Source of the DNA: Siphonodentalium dalli
Taxonomy: Eukaryota; Mollusca; Scaphopoda; Gadilida; Siphonodentaliidae
Length of the DNA stretch: 64,000 nucleotides
NCBI GenBank assembly: GCA_032622095.1
Contig: CP136069.1
Location: forward strand, 4,016,976 to 4,080,975
Direction: 5' to 3'
Positions 16,601 through 31,600 of this stretch are shown in pieces. How positions within the stretch are numbered: the first letter of the stretch is position 1; every line of letters starts with the position of its first letter. The notes under the pieces were generated by a model. The model ran no database searches. It was not told the origin of the DNA and worked only from the letters and a program-made list of their open reading frames with translations. Position numbers and translations under genes: made by a program.

Positions 16601-19600
16601 ATGGGTCATTGTAATGTAATTTGATGGTTAAGGCAGGTTAAGGCATGAGAAAAAGTTTACATAAAAGATATCCAAAAAAAATAAAAAATTGTGGAGAATA
16701 AAAATAGGGTCGGGAGGCGATGTAAATAGGGTCGGAAGGGGATGTAAATCAAGCATTTATTTTAATATTGGCCTAACTATATCACATAATGGACCTCCTA
16801 TATGAAAATATTTATATTCAGTCAGATCAATGTGTCACATTGTTACCTCTGTAACAAAAGTTATCACATAATGGTCCTCCTATGGGGGATAGCGTCACTA
16901 AATTCACCCTCTGGGAACCTCATTCTGCAAATGACAGGCACCTTATTCTCATGTTGGACGGGAGAACCCACCAAATTATCAGCCAGGAATCACTTGTTTT
17001 CAAACAGAAACATCCGGCACATATTTAGTTCATAATGATAAGTAAATTATCTAATTTGTCATGAAATTATTGCTCTGCCTGATAGTGACGTCCAAATTTT
17101 AATTTCTCCCATGAATGCATGTGCAAGCCTGCAAATAGCGTGTCTGAACCCATAGAGAGCCCCACATAGACTGGAGCAGACGACACTCTGTAGTGCATGC
17201 TTCCATCTGTGTGAGGCTCCCTGTGGGTTAAACATTAAAGTTTATTAGTGAGGTTTGAGATGGATGTCTTATAGATTACTGACCAAGCCTGCAAATAGCG
17301 TGTCTGTCATTTGCAAAATGAGGTCCCCAGAGGGTGAATTGGTGACGCTATCCCCCATAGTGGGCTAGCGTCACAAAATTCACCTTCTGGGGACATCATT
17401 CTGCTAAGGCCCTCAACTGCTATGGCAGACCTAGGATCAGATTGAAGTTCCCCAGTTGAAGTTGGTGATGTTCACCCATTTGGCACCTCAATTATGAATT
17501 TTAACTTCTGTAAATTACGGGATATAGAAACTTCCTAGAAGGGAAATGTAACTAAAAACAATGTTAATGTGATACTATAGTTACTTCCCAGAAGATGAGG
17601 CCATGCAGAATGAGGTCCCCAGAGGGTGAATTTAGTGATGCTAGCCCGCTATGCGGGATAGCGTCACTAAATTCACCCTCTGGGGACCTCATTCTGCAAA
17701 TGACAGGCTTGTGGCGAGTCTTGATCAGTGATTTGTCAAAGTGAAAGGGATTTAAGCGAAATGAAACTAATTAACCCTTTCAGTGCCAAGTCCGATTTTT
17801 GTATCAACCAATATTTCTTTGATCTAAGAGCTCTTTCCATCAATGTATCACATTATTATAATCAATAAATTTGAAAAATAATCAAGGAAATATGGGTTGA
17901 TACAAAAATCGGACTTGGCACTGAAAGGGTTAAAGAAATATCATAAAACATTGGACCATGGTTTGCCCTATTGGATTTGTGAGCAGGACGCCCGGTACTA
18001 TTTTCGGAATTGGCACAACACTGTTAATACAAGAGATGGACTGTCGTCCGGTGCATACCGCCTAGTGTGGGCATATCTATAACCTATGACCAGTTGATAT
18101 ACTCAGACAGATGGACCCAAAAATCAGCATTTTCATACAAACAAAAATGAATAACTATAGAACGAAAAACCAAAACAAAATGTTAGAACACGCCATTAAA
18201 TGTCCTCAAAGTGGTGAACATCCATATCATATTTCATTGATATCCAAGATTACTGTTCAAGTTATGGCCTGAACAGACATAGGACGGACCAAAAAGCCAA
18301 CATTTCCAGATAAACAAATATGAATTTATAACTCTAGAATGGAAAACCCAAACAAAACGATTAAATCCTCTATTGAATGTCCCCATAGTAGTGAACATCC
18401 ATACAAAATTTCATTGAGATCTCAGCACAACTGTTGGAAGTTATGACAGACGGACCAAAAAGCCAACATTTCCAAATAAACAAGGATGAATAACTCTAGA
18501 ATGGAAAATCCGAACAAAACGATGGAATTGTATTCCCGCTTTAAAAAAAAATTATATGTTTATTACCTGTGATTCTTGCACCTATAGATAATCTTGCGCT
18601 TGTTGTGTGGCCAATTGAAATTTCAATAATGTACATATGTGCGCTGAAAATTTGTATAGGAACACTCATTTGGTTTTGATTACACGCAACAACTCGATAA
18701 GGTTAATTTTAGCAGCTTGCCTTGTCCCGACTCCAGTCTATTCATCATGTAATAATAAGCGAAAATGAGGAACTGATATATCAAAATGGGAAATTTCCAA
18801 TCTTTTCACAGATATAAGACAAATTTATACAGCTTTGACTTTCATTATCCATAAAATAATTTATTTCCGACCATACATTCTGTGACAAAATGACTGGCAC
18901 AAGCCTGCAAATAGCGTGTCTGTCATTTGCAGAATGAGGTCCCCAGAGGGTGAATTTAGTGATGCTATCCCGCACAGCGGGCTAGCATCACCAAATTCAC
19001 CCTCTGGGAACCTCATTATGCTTAGGCCCTCAACTTCTATGGTAGATCTAGGATCAGATTGAAGTTCCCCAGTTAAAGTTGATGATGTTCACCCATTGGG
19101 CACCTCGATTATGCATTTTATCTTCTGCAAATTAGGGGGATATAGAAACTTCCCAGAAGGGAAAACGTAACTAAAAACGAGAGGCCGATCATGATCCCTT
19201 GGCGATAGTAAATTACTATGATCGGAATCATAAATGAGAATTTTGGTGTTGAATTATCGAGTATACTGTTATATACTATTATAGACAAATGCACATAACA
19301 CAAATTATTGGAATTTATGGGTCACTCGCATTTATATAAGAGAATGCATTGGTACAGGATATGTAATGATGCACCACCACAGCCTTGGGTTAAATGTGAA
19401 AGGTGACCTATAGATCAAGATAAGCCACCTCACTGCTGACCCATTAATATCAATTATATAGCAGAGCTGTCAACAAATCACAGGAATTGTTTATGTAGAG
19501 CGATATCTTCAGCTGTGCAAGGCAGCAAAGATGTTCAAGTATTGTTGAATCTTTATTTTAAATTAGATACCATAGCTTTCTCTATCAGATTATCTGCACA

Positions 19601-22600
19601 TTGGCATAAGAGACATCAGAAAATAATATAGCCTTATCAATAGCTAAGTAGTCTAAAGGCATGGGTTGGAATTGGTGAATTGGATTTAATGTCGCTCCAA
19701 ACAAAATTTACCAGTACATAACACAAGATTTTGGACCGATTTAAACAAATTTGGTGTGGTGACTCGGGGTACCCTTGGCAGAGTTATAATGGTGTTAGTT
19801 TTTCAAATTATGTTAATTTAAAAAAAAAAAATTGGTTTTAATTATTTAAAAAAAATATATTTTATTATATATTTTTTTTCATTTATTTATTTTTATTACA
19901 CACTTAGACGTGATTAATAAGGATTTATTGGTGAATTAAAAGTGATAATGTCACACCTGTGAATTACGTCACCGGTGAGAGCACGCGATTTTTGACAGTT
20001 CCGCTCTAAGCCGGAACTATTTTCACTTTCTGCGGCTCAAACATGGTTGAAGTTGAACAGAAACGAACTGCTAACGATGATGCAGAAGCAGTTAATAAAC
20101 TGGTAAAATGAAGAAGAATCTTACCTATTATCGACTCCGATGATTCGGACGATGTCATATTCCAGTTAAATGAACTATGAACAATTCCATGTGAACAATA
20201 AATTTATCCAGTTCCGAGCTGAATTTCCACGTGTTGCTCTTCGAGAGTTTGTTTACGTCGATGATTAAAATATCGTCACTTCGAAACTTAGCTTCCTACT
20301 TTTAGCACGATTTCCAAACATGTCCTGTATGAACCAACATTATTTACACACACCATCAGAATCTTCACAATATCCCGTTCCAAGTGCCATGCTTGTTCGG
20401 TCAGAATAAACACAATTTTGACAGAAAATTTCCGAAACTTTAAAAAATGAATCGCACCAAATTGAATCAAATTATGAGGTCAATCGGTATCGTTACGTCA
20501 CAATTATTTAAATTATGTGTCCATCCGCGTATACTGCACGTGCAACTGTACGTTGGGGTTCAAAATGGGAGAATCAGCTGATCTGGGCTTATTTTGTCAC
20601 ATCTTCTCTTTAGAATTAGCAACTTTTAGTGGTTGAAAGTGTGTAATAAACAGAATAATCAATTGGTTTCGATGATTACGTGACATAATTCACTCGGGTA
20701 GCCGGTCCTACCAGGCCCGGCTCCCCTCGTGAATTATGTCACGTAATCATCGAAACCAATTGATTACTCTCTATATATTTATAAATTGAGCAAGGAATTC
20801 AATCTAAATTTTTTTTTTTTAAGAGTGAATATTTTTTCGAAAAAGGGCCATAACTCAGACTAAAAGGCCATAAAAATAGTCGGATCAAACCCATATTCGA
20901 ACTCGATCTGTCTTTTGTGCTGAGTAATTCATATACAAAATTTGGTTCCGATCAAATAGAAAATATTTGAGTTATCGCACCATGCGTAACGTGTCTACGG
21001 ACAGACAGACAGACGCACGCACGACGAGTGGTCAATCAGGACAATGACACTATGTTTACCATACTATGCTATGGGTAAACATAACGATGTTAATTTGATA
21101 CTGTAGATACTTCCCAGAAGATGAGGCCTAAGCAGAATGAGGTCTCCAGAGGGGACCTCATTCTGCAAATGACAGACATGCTATTTACAGGCTTGCACTG
21201 GCACATTGCAAACTGGGCATTCATTCCTGCATCCTATACATTATACGAGTGATATCTCCACATATGCTGCTTGGGCTATTTCCGTGAAGAACGCCCCGTT
21301 ATTTGCAACCAGAATTTTTGCTGCTGTTTATACATTTCAAATAATAAATATCGTTACGTAATTACTTGCATCTATTATTTAGTTCGTGGTCACGAATTCT
21401 AATGAATTAATTACTAGAAAATGTATCTAGATCTTCCCAGGTGCAAGGAAATGAGGGTTACTGGACATTAAATTCGATCCCAATGTTTTTACCCTAGCGG
21501 AAACCCTGTAAGCACATGCCACATTATGTTTCGGCTCGTTACCTGCGATAGGGGTAGTTCAAAGAAAGTAATGACAGTCAAATAAAATAATACCATTCTT
21601 CAGGTGAATATAATAAAATAATACCATTCTTCAGGACTCTTCAACTCAGAAGGTTGACACATATCGGTCTTCCGTCTTTTTTTGGAGCTTCGTTTCGTCG
21701 ATGATGGTGCCATATCTGAGGAAGGAACAATGAAATCATCCATTGCTGAAATGGTCTTCCTCGACGGAGCTGATTTAGGGGTCTTTGATTTACGACTAGC
21801 ATCATGGGAGGCGACACTAGGAGTCACATCGACATTTGGAGATGGTTTATATGTAGGTGTCCTTACATCTTCTATGATGAGATCAGCAGTCTTATTCACA
21901 AGTGAGTCATTGCTGTCCTAAAATATAAGATATAACAATTAACGACCAATTGATCTAAGAAGAATTACTAGATCAAAGACATTATCCAGTCATTAAACAG
22001 AGATTGCTAGAATAGCTGGGAGACCCATCAGTGTAGTTTCATTGAAAAATAATAAACCGGTTAAACATAAATAAAATAAAGTCAGGATTTTAGTTACATA
22101 AGGCATTCTAAGCTGGATTTTAGTTATCTAAAGGCATTCTAAGCTGGATTTTAGTTATATAAAGGCATTCTAAGCTGGATTTTAGTTATCTAAGGGCATT
22201 CTAAGCTGGATTTTAGTTATATAAAGGCATTCTAAGCTGGATTTTAGTTATATAAAGTAGTGATGAGCCGATAATCGGGAACGACAATCGGAATCGGCCG
22301 ATTGTGGCCCATCGGATGACAATCGGTACTCGGGTTTGAACATCGGGATTTCCGATTGTCTAAATAATAAATGAGTGCTTGTTTTTCTTCAATAAACTGT
22401 TTTAAATATGACGATGTTTTGTTGAATAAATGACCAGTAAACATGGGGAAAGTGATACCAAGCACAAACTTGATATAGATACATGTCTTCTGCAATACCC
22501 CGGCCGTACCTGTGTCTATGTTTGAACAATATATTAGTGGGGATCGCCGGGAAGCACGTGACACTTTGGGTTAGAGTGAGGCAGCGAGCATGACGCTGTG

Positions 22601-25600
22601 ATTGCGCATAATAATTCATTAATTATTGGCATACCGAACAGTCGTTTCAGTGGATTGATTTCTTTAGCATTGTGATGTACACAAGTAACACAACGTACAT
22701 ATCATGGGACTCATGTACGCCCATAGGTAACTTTATGGTTCGTCAACATGTAGACATTTTGATTTATGTATGTCAAACTATCAAAAATCAAAATGTATGC
22801 ATACGCAGTACAACAAAGCTATCTATATAGTACATACAGCGTAACAGGTATAAACACTACTATAGAAATCGAAAGTGCATGTCACGTGACTTTAAATAGT
22901 TGAAGACAATGTCATTCCATCCAGTCATCATCGTGTGACGTCACGTATATGTCACCACAAATGATTATTATGATGACCACGCCGAAATCGAATCGTGTCT
23001 GTGAAATTGACATGAACATGGTGTAACTTGCAACTAGTTCAGTCGGCTCATTCCTTTGATGTGATGTCTTTGAATTGGGATCAAAGAAAAATGCCGTTTG
23101 ATGAATTGTTATCAAAAACGGACCATGGACATGTCGTCATGCACGTGGCTACATCAAACTTTCAAAAAATTTGTTGTGGAATAGCCTAGAATACATGGGT
23201 ATGTTGCCTGTATTCGATCACTAGTCTGCCCATACCATGCACCTATCTACTTACCCAAACATATACTTTATATGTATACAGTGTACTGGCATATTACTAC
23301 GTTTGTTGCTTGGTTCTAATTCTAAGTATTATATAACACATATAACATATTCTGCTATAATTATTGAAATAATCGGAATCGGCCGATTGTGATCTCAAAT
23401 AATCGGCAATCGGCGCATGGCTCTATTTGACAATCGGCTCATCACTAATATAAAGGCATTCTAAGCTGGATTTTAGTTATATAAAGGCACGCTAAGCTGG
23501 ATTTTAGTTACATAAGGCATTCTAAGCTGGATTTTAGTTATCTAAAGGCATTCTAAGCTGGATTTTAGTTATATAAAGGCATTCTAAGCTGGATTTTAGT
23601 TACATAAGGCATTCTAAGCTGGATTTTAGTTATATAAAGGCATTCTACGCTGGATTTTAGACATTCTGAGGCAACAATTTAATTAGTTGGTTTTCGATTC
23701 TGCAAACAATTTTTTTCACCAACATTGAAAAAAAACACAAGAGCTTCGCTAGGGCATGGCAAAATAATATTAGCCATTTTGAAATGTACGGACGCAAAAT
23801 ACAAAAACAAATTGAGCTTACAAAGGTTATCTGATATACCCCTAATTTCAATACCGGGTATAAAAATGCGGTCAAATTCTACGTCGAAAAAAGGTAAAAA
23901 TAATTGGATGGTACCCATAGAAACCAAAAATGTTAACGGATGGATAGACGGACAAACTGATCATGTAATACGACAGTTTTGTCAAACAGGAGTAAAAAAA
24001 ATATTAAAAATATATCTCACCTGATGAACCTCCTCAGATTCAACAACGCTCTCCATGGCAACAGACTTTCTCTTCGACCTCGGCGTCTTCTTATTGTCAA
24101 GCTTTTCGTCACCTGCTTGAGAACGCCTTCTAGTACTGCGTCTCAATTTCGCTGGACTTTCCTCATCAACAAGTTCTGTTTTCACAGACGATAAACGTCT
24201 GCTTTTTCTCGTCTTTGGTGTGTTAACTATTGGTGTAGCAATTTGATCTGACGCATCATCGCAGTCTGATAGCAAGAGATCTACACGAGACTCCTTCACA
24301 GCTTCATCATTAAACATAGAAGATTTGTCTTCTTCTGAATTAGCATCAAGAGTCAGCGGTGAAGGTTTACTACTAGCTACCATACAATTACTAACTGTCG
24401 ATTCGAAGAAACTTTCAATATTTGATTGAGAACTTTCCATTGGCACACATGAAGTTTCGTTTGGCACGTTAGCCTGTAGAGTAACATCTGATGCCGCTTC
24501 GTCCGTCGGAGAGCTAGCTGAATCTGGCTGGCTGTTGTCACTGACGTTGTGAACTGACTTCGATGGGACGTTAGAAGACTCAACAGGATTTTGTGGCGAC
24601 ACCACTGGATCATGACACGACTCACCAAACACAGTCTTGTCGATGTCTTGGTTGGTTGAGTTGGACTCAATGCCGTCTGTCGTGCTGTCGGCTTCAGAGA
24701 CTAGAACGGATTTGGGAAACTTGACGAAGTTTGATTTGGAGCCATCAGCCGAGTTTTCTGTCAACAAATGTGAAGAAAGATGCATCAGAATTTGTATTGC
24801 AACAATTAACCCTTTCAGTGCCAGGGGCCGATCTCATCGGCCCTAATTTACGGTCTGTAAAATCGGCCCTAAATTTTTATTATTTTTTTATAGATTTTTT
24901 TGGGTTGAATTTTTGTTGGGTATGCTTAAGCATGCTATAGCGAATTTAAAAACAAACTGGATTAAACCTTAGGGGCATGTTATAACTCAAAACTATCACC
25001 AAGTATTCATAGTAATAATTTTGATGCCCATGCAAAAACGTAAGATTCCCTGGCACTAAACCTACAAAATAAGTCTGTTAAAGAATATAAGAACAAATTA
25101 TTAAAATTGTAAAAAATAATAACAAATGATGAAAAATTGTTAGGCCAATGCATTCTCTTATATATGCGAGGCGACCTATGGTCGACTCGCATATATAAGA
25201 GAATGCATTGGCACAGGGTATATGGGTTGATACAAAAATCGGACCTGGCACTGAAAGGGTTAAGCAACAGGCTCAGTCGCAGATTGGTCGAAAATATCTG
25301 CTAATGATGATTTGATTGACAGCTGTGGAAAGATCAATTATGGTGAGATCCACATATCCTAGCACTCTACAGCTTAATAGAACTGGTGTAACAAAATCCC
25401 CACTAATAAACAGAAGCATGCAGAATTGACCAATTCAGACATGCATTGTAACCGGGGAGGTTTTTGTACATATCCGTACTAAGGCACACCGCAGACATTG
25501 TGTGCACATGCAATATGTGCTTTATATAGTGCGTTATCTGTCGATTTGAATCATAATATTGATAAAAACAAAATTTCGATATCGACTAATGGTTAGTTAA

Positions 25601-28600
25601 TCAACGAAAAGGTTACAGATTTTTCTGTGCGATTGACTAATGTGGTACAGTCGAGTTCATCCTAAAACATCGATTATCTGAACCACAATTTATTTCTACG
25701 TGTTCCAACCGACTTTTCTACACAAGACTAATGTTCCCACAATGGAATGTACTCACATTGTGCAGCATGAATTTAAAGGGGCTTCCCAAGATCACATTTT
25801 ATACTCCGGTGGGATAAATTTGCCAACTAAATGAGGAATATCTTTGCAACATTATTACAAATGCCCAATTTTGTTGCATATATACCTTCAGTCATCAATC
25901 TAGATATTGGCATGGAAAATCTGCAAGAAAATATTCTAATTTAGTGTGTGAAAAGCACAAAAGGTACCGCAGTCTCCCAAGAAAGACAAATCCTCGAGAA
26001 CAGGCTTACACAATGTGATGTGTGTAGACCCAAAATTAGGGCCCTGCGAACCTTAAATTTTAGGTCGAACCGAACCTTGAAACCGAATCATCGTCTCAGT
26101 TTCGAATCGAACCGAACCTCGAACCCAAACACCGACCTTGTTGTCGAAGACTCACGATAGAGTGGACAATCAGAACTGTTAGTGGACATTATTATAGTAA
26201 AATCAACGGTTATTTAAGTATTGCCCATCTACACTATAAGATAATTACATAACAAAGAATTATTTTATATTGGAGATGGGTAGTCTGTTTATTCGTTTGC
26301 GACTTTGGTTTCAAATCTATGCATTTTGTGTTCTGATAATTTCTGTTTTTGCAAGTGACTTACGATATTTTTATCGGAAAAGTAACACACGTAGGGTCCC
26401 AACTAAGCACTGTGCAGGGGGAATTTTCTCTTGTAAATAAATTAATTACCCACACGGCATATTATTATTGTAATGTCGACACTCGGTAACTGTTAACAGA
26501 CAGCTAAATTGTAGCAAGAAATAAAGCACTCGACCGTCAATCTATAACTGCAACAACACACGACAAAGATCAAAGTGTGCTGACGTCATGTTGTAGCAAT
26601 TAAGTGTCACAGTCACAAGACAAAGCACATCAGGTTACATATTCATGTCAATCATTTATACTGATAAACAATGACCACACCCTCTCCTCACTGTGATTGG
26701 TTGAATCCAATTGTTGACAAAGAAGTGCTACCCGGAAATACCTATTCAGTTTCAGTCAGTTTACGGAATTCAAAAAACAGGGTTCACACACATTTTTCAA
26801 AATCAAATTCAAGGACTATTTAAGCACTTTTCAAGGACCAAATACTTGATTTTCAAGGACTTCTAACTTGTTCATATACACTTACCAAAAGTTGACAAGC
26901 CTCCTCTCACATTGAAATACCTCTCTGATGCACACAATTTTATAACAAATGTTAATGTCTAATGTTGAAGCATGTCTTTGAAAAACAGAATTTTTAAACT
27001 AAGTCCAGTGCAGGAACATGCTTTGTGCTCTTTTCATTGTCCTTCTTGAGGAATAAATCAAGCGAGTTGCCTATTTTTGAAAGTTTGTTGTGCTTATCAC
27101 TTTTCGAATGTGATTTAACTGCACTCTCTCCCATTCCGCCGATGTCAAATTCCTTCCGACAAACATTGCAATGAGCTTTACTTTTATTTTCTTTTACGGA
27201 CGAAAGCCACGCATAAGTCTTTACCCAGCAGGGATTAAAAACACATGATTGATAACTTTTCAAACTATTAACTATTCGTAAACAATTTCCTCCTGAATAA
27301 ACAAAGAACTGACTCCGGAGAAAACACGCGCGCAGGTGGTTGGCACAAGACGCAAGAGCGATGACGTACTACACATAAATCTTATTATAAAGCGATGACA
27401 TCAGGTGATTCCTGGAATTTCCCGCTTGAGTTAATAATAGAGGCGAGGATATCTCACTGTGAGAATTTTGTTAGCGTTCTGATTGAGTTGTCATCGTAAG
27501 ATAACTTCGGGAAGCATTTGTGCACCTAATTTCATTAATAAGATTGTAAATGGGACAAATTCAAGTACTTATCAAGGGTGGTAGTGAGAAATCAAGTACT
27601 TTTCAAGGAACAAACTGAATTTAAGCACTTTTCAAGGAAGGGGTCGAAATTCAAGGACTTTTCATTTGCGTACGAACCCTGAAAAAGCTTGTTCGATCTG
27701 CATTCATCAATAATCACAACTTATTGTCTCGTTAGTTAGGTATAATTATGTATATTAGTAAAATTATATGGAGAACAAGGGGTACGCATCTAAGATGCTT
27801 TTGTCGATTATTTTGGCAGTCGAACCAAACTTCTGCCAATAAGGTGCACAACTCCGGGAAAAAAACTTGGACATTGGTTGGTATATTATTGCAATAGACC
27901 TATATACCAAATATCAATTGAATCCGTTACTATTTCATTGAGTTATCGCACTAGTAACGGTGATAAAATTGTGATTAAAATAGACAAACTAAGACCCATA
28001 ACTCCTGAATTTTTTTTCGGACAAACCAGGTTTTCGAACTCGTCCGAGATATTGTTGCAATAGACACATACACCAAATATTGTTGAAATCGGTTAATATT
28101 TTATCGAGTTATCACGCTAACGGTGATAAAATTGCTAAAAATAGACAAACTAAGACCCATAACTCCGCGAAAAAAATCGGACAAACCTGATTTTCGAACT
28201 CGTCCGAGATATTGTTGCAGAAGACTCATATACCAAATATTGTTGAAATTGGTTAATATTTCTGCGAGTTATCGCGCTAACGGTGATAAATTTGCTAAAA
28301 ATAGACAAACTAAGACCCATAACTCCGGAAAAAAAATCAGACAAACTTGGTTTTCGAACTTGTCCGAGATATTGTTGCAAGAGTCTCATATACCAAATAT
28401 TGTTGAAATTGGTTAATATTTGCGTGAGTTATCGCGCTATCGGTGAAAAACTTAACTAAAAACCATCTAAGATGGATAACTCTTGTAAAAAAGTTCGGAC
28501 GTGACCCATTTTCTACAGGCAGTAAATAGTCATTGGGAGCAACTGCCATTCCAAAATATTTTTGAATCCGTTCACAAATGTCAAAGTTATAAGGCATTCT

Positions 28601-31600
28601 TTAGGTCCGCCCGCCCGCCCGCCAACCGTCCCTCGCCAAACCATAAGTCGAGTTTTTGAAAAACTTGACAAATAAAACAAACTTTGACGAGGTAGAACTT
28701 TGACTGAGATAGAACTCCAGAAATGTTATTGTTTTACTAATTAATTATCACGAATTTGACATGTCCGACCGGACCGTTTAGCGGGAAAGGAACAAAGTTA
28801 TGCCAAAAGACCTCATCAATGAAATACAAGTGCACCGCTGGGCGGAGGTAACGCTCCCGACTGTACAATCAGAGAAACTTTCTGGTTAAGCGCTATAAAA
28901 ATGCCACATGTTGTTCTATATTAGCTTCAAATTTGGTCTGGTGCCACAAAAATAGAAGGAAAACTTAATTTTCTTTAAAAAAAACTTAATTTTTTAAGTC
29001 GAAAAAGGGTCATAACTCTCACAAAAATTATCCGATTGAACCGAAATTTTACCTTGACCTGTATTGCGGTTTTGCAAATAAATAATCCAAAATCAAGTTA
29101 TCATCTGGAAACCAAAAAAACCTGAATTTTCTAAGTCCAAAAAGGGGCGTAACTCTGGAAAAAATGGGTGGACGAAACCACGGCTATGAGGAAATCTTGT
29201 CCCCCCGGCTGGTCTATTAGCATACCAAAGATCAACTGAATTGAGTTAGCGAAACCAAAGTTATGAGTTGAAACGTTCGTATGCCACAGAAAAGTTAATT
29301 TTCTAAGTCCAAAAAGGGGCGTAACTCTGGAAAAAATGGGCGGACGAAACCGCAGTTATGGGGAAATCTTGTCCCCCCGGCTGGTCTATTAGCATACCAA
29401 AGATCATCTGAATTGAGTTAGCGAAACCAAAGTTATGAGTTGAAATGTTCGTACGGATGGAAGGACGGACGGACGGACGTACCAACAAATGGGTAGATAT
29501 GTGGCTTCGACCTATGTGGCTAGAAATGGTAATGTGGCTTTAGTTTTTATGTGGCTTCTCAAGTAGCCATAAAATTTTAAGTGGCTATCAAGTAGTAGAT
29601 AGTGATAAAACTCCAGATTATGGATTCATAACATGTTGGAATTATAGCAGAAGAAGCTGATTAAAACTAAAAAACTTGCTCACAGCAACTGGGACAGTGG
29701 AATAGGAGAAACTGACAGGTCCGTGATTGGGTGGCTAGCCACATAAATGTCTTGTCAGTGTCCGACATCTCCTATTGACGGGTCATGGATGTCTAAATCG
29801 ATGGACTTTTTTTTCTCCAAATTTTGAGTGACTACAAAATTAAATAAGCTGATTAGGCCAAATAGATCATTTTAGAACGTCCATCTGAAAGCTGTTACGT
29901 GGCTAGCCACGCAACGGAAGTTATGCACATAAATATCCATTTTACACAATCTTAGCCACATAAGTAGTCATTAGTAAACACGGACGGAAGGACGGACGGA
30001 CGGACGGAGGGCTCCACTATATACCCCCAAATCTCCATCGGAGATCGGGGGCATAATAACCCAGTTACCCCACCCGAGTAATGATCAAATTAATTATGTC
30101 CAATGTAAACATAAAATCATAGTATCACACAGTTGTGTGTAAACTAATTAATATACTGTATATAATCAATAAACTATTCCTAGTACGCAAAATTTGCTCA
30201 TTTTGCGGGACTAAAGAAAAGGTTCGATATAAACGAATCCAGTCAAAGGTTTCGTCCCGGACCGAATCATCACGGCGGTTTCGAATCGAACCGAACCTCG
30301 AACAGTTCGCAGGGGACTACCCAAAATATATTCTTTTCCTGCTTAGTGTTAGCAGGCAAATCAAATTATTATTTACTAGCTGATGTGCCTGACTTCGTCC
30401 GGGCTATTTGGGGAACAACGTTCAAAATTGTTAGGAGAAAGAAAAAAACTATTTGAGTCGGATCGGTCGATATACAGAAACATGCCTATATGGGCGAGGT
30501 CAAGGACACGGTCGTGCGTGCAATTGGACCCGCCCATATTGTTTCCGGGATCAAAGAAGTCATACATACCAAATTTAATTCGGATCGGTCGAGGTCCAGA
30601 AACATGCCTATATGACCATATGAGTGAGGTCAAGGTCACACGTGAAATTGGACCCGCCCATATTGTTCCTGGGATCAAAGTAGGCCTACATACCAAATTT
30701 GAGTTGGATCGGTCAAGCAGTTTTTGAGTCTATACCACACTCATACATACAGACAGAAGTTCCGAAATATATAGAAGATTACTCCCTGTTAATAGTGACA
30801 GATACACATGTTTACAGGCATTGATCTGTGGATCGGGTAGGAGAAAAATCAGAATATGTCTGAGGGGAACTTTAGGCGAGGGGAATGGGACCCTAAAAGG
30901 GAACTGCTGCCCTGTAGCGGAAACCTTGCATTATATCTATTTATCCTCTGTTCAACAGTCCCACCAATGTTTTTATTATTTTTATGAGAATCCAATTCTG
31001 TAAGCAGGTCAAAAGGTCAACTTAAACACCTACAAACAGCCCCAATGCATGCTGTTAATCTGTAAAATATGAAAACTGTTTACAAAATACTGGTAAAATT
31101 TACACCATGTGCCTCAGTTGTTGACATTTTACTCCAAAAGTTCGCTTAAGACATATCATGAACTTGTTTAAGTTTGTAAAACTGATAAGTTAGTATTCAG
31201 ACGATATACATACCTGGGGAATATATATAGCATTCTACTAACTAAATTTTTAAGAAATCGACCATACCACTCCATAGAAAACTTTGTCTGAACTATGCTC
31301 AATTGTAAATATTTACATCTTGAATCGGGACGCAACTATCGGTGATAAAGAAACACCAATGATTTTGTCATCGAGAGTCATTGCATTTAATTACTATAAA
31401 ATAATGGCGGTGTGTGTTGTCAATTTGGATTAATATTCATAAAAAATGACAATGTTGAGCAAGATTATTCGCCATTTCTATTTGATCACCCTACCGGAGT
31501 GTTTCACATCACTTTAATATGACAATAAAACACTAATATTCTGAAGTGGGTTCGTGATACTGGTAGCACAATTAGAATTAAAGATACTGGCGGCCTATAG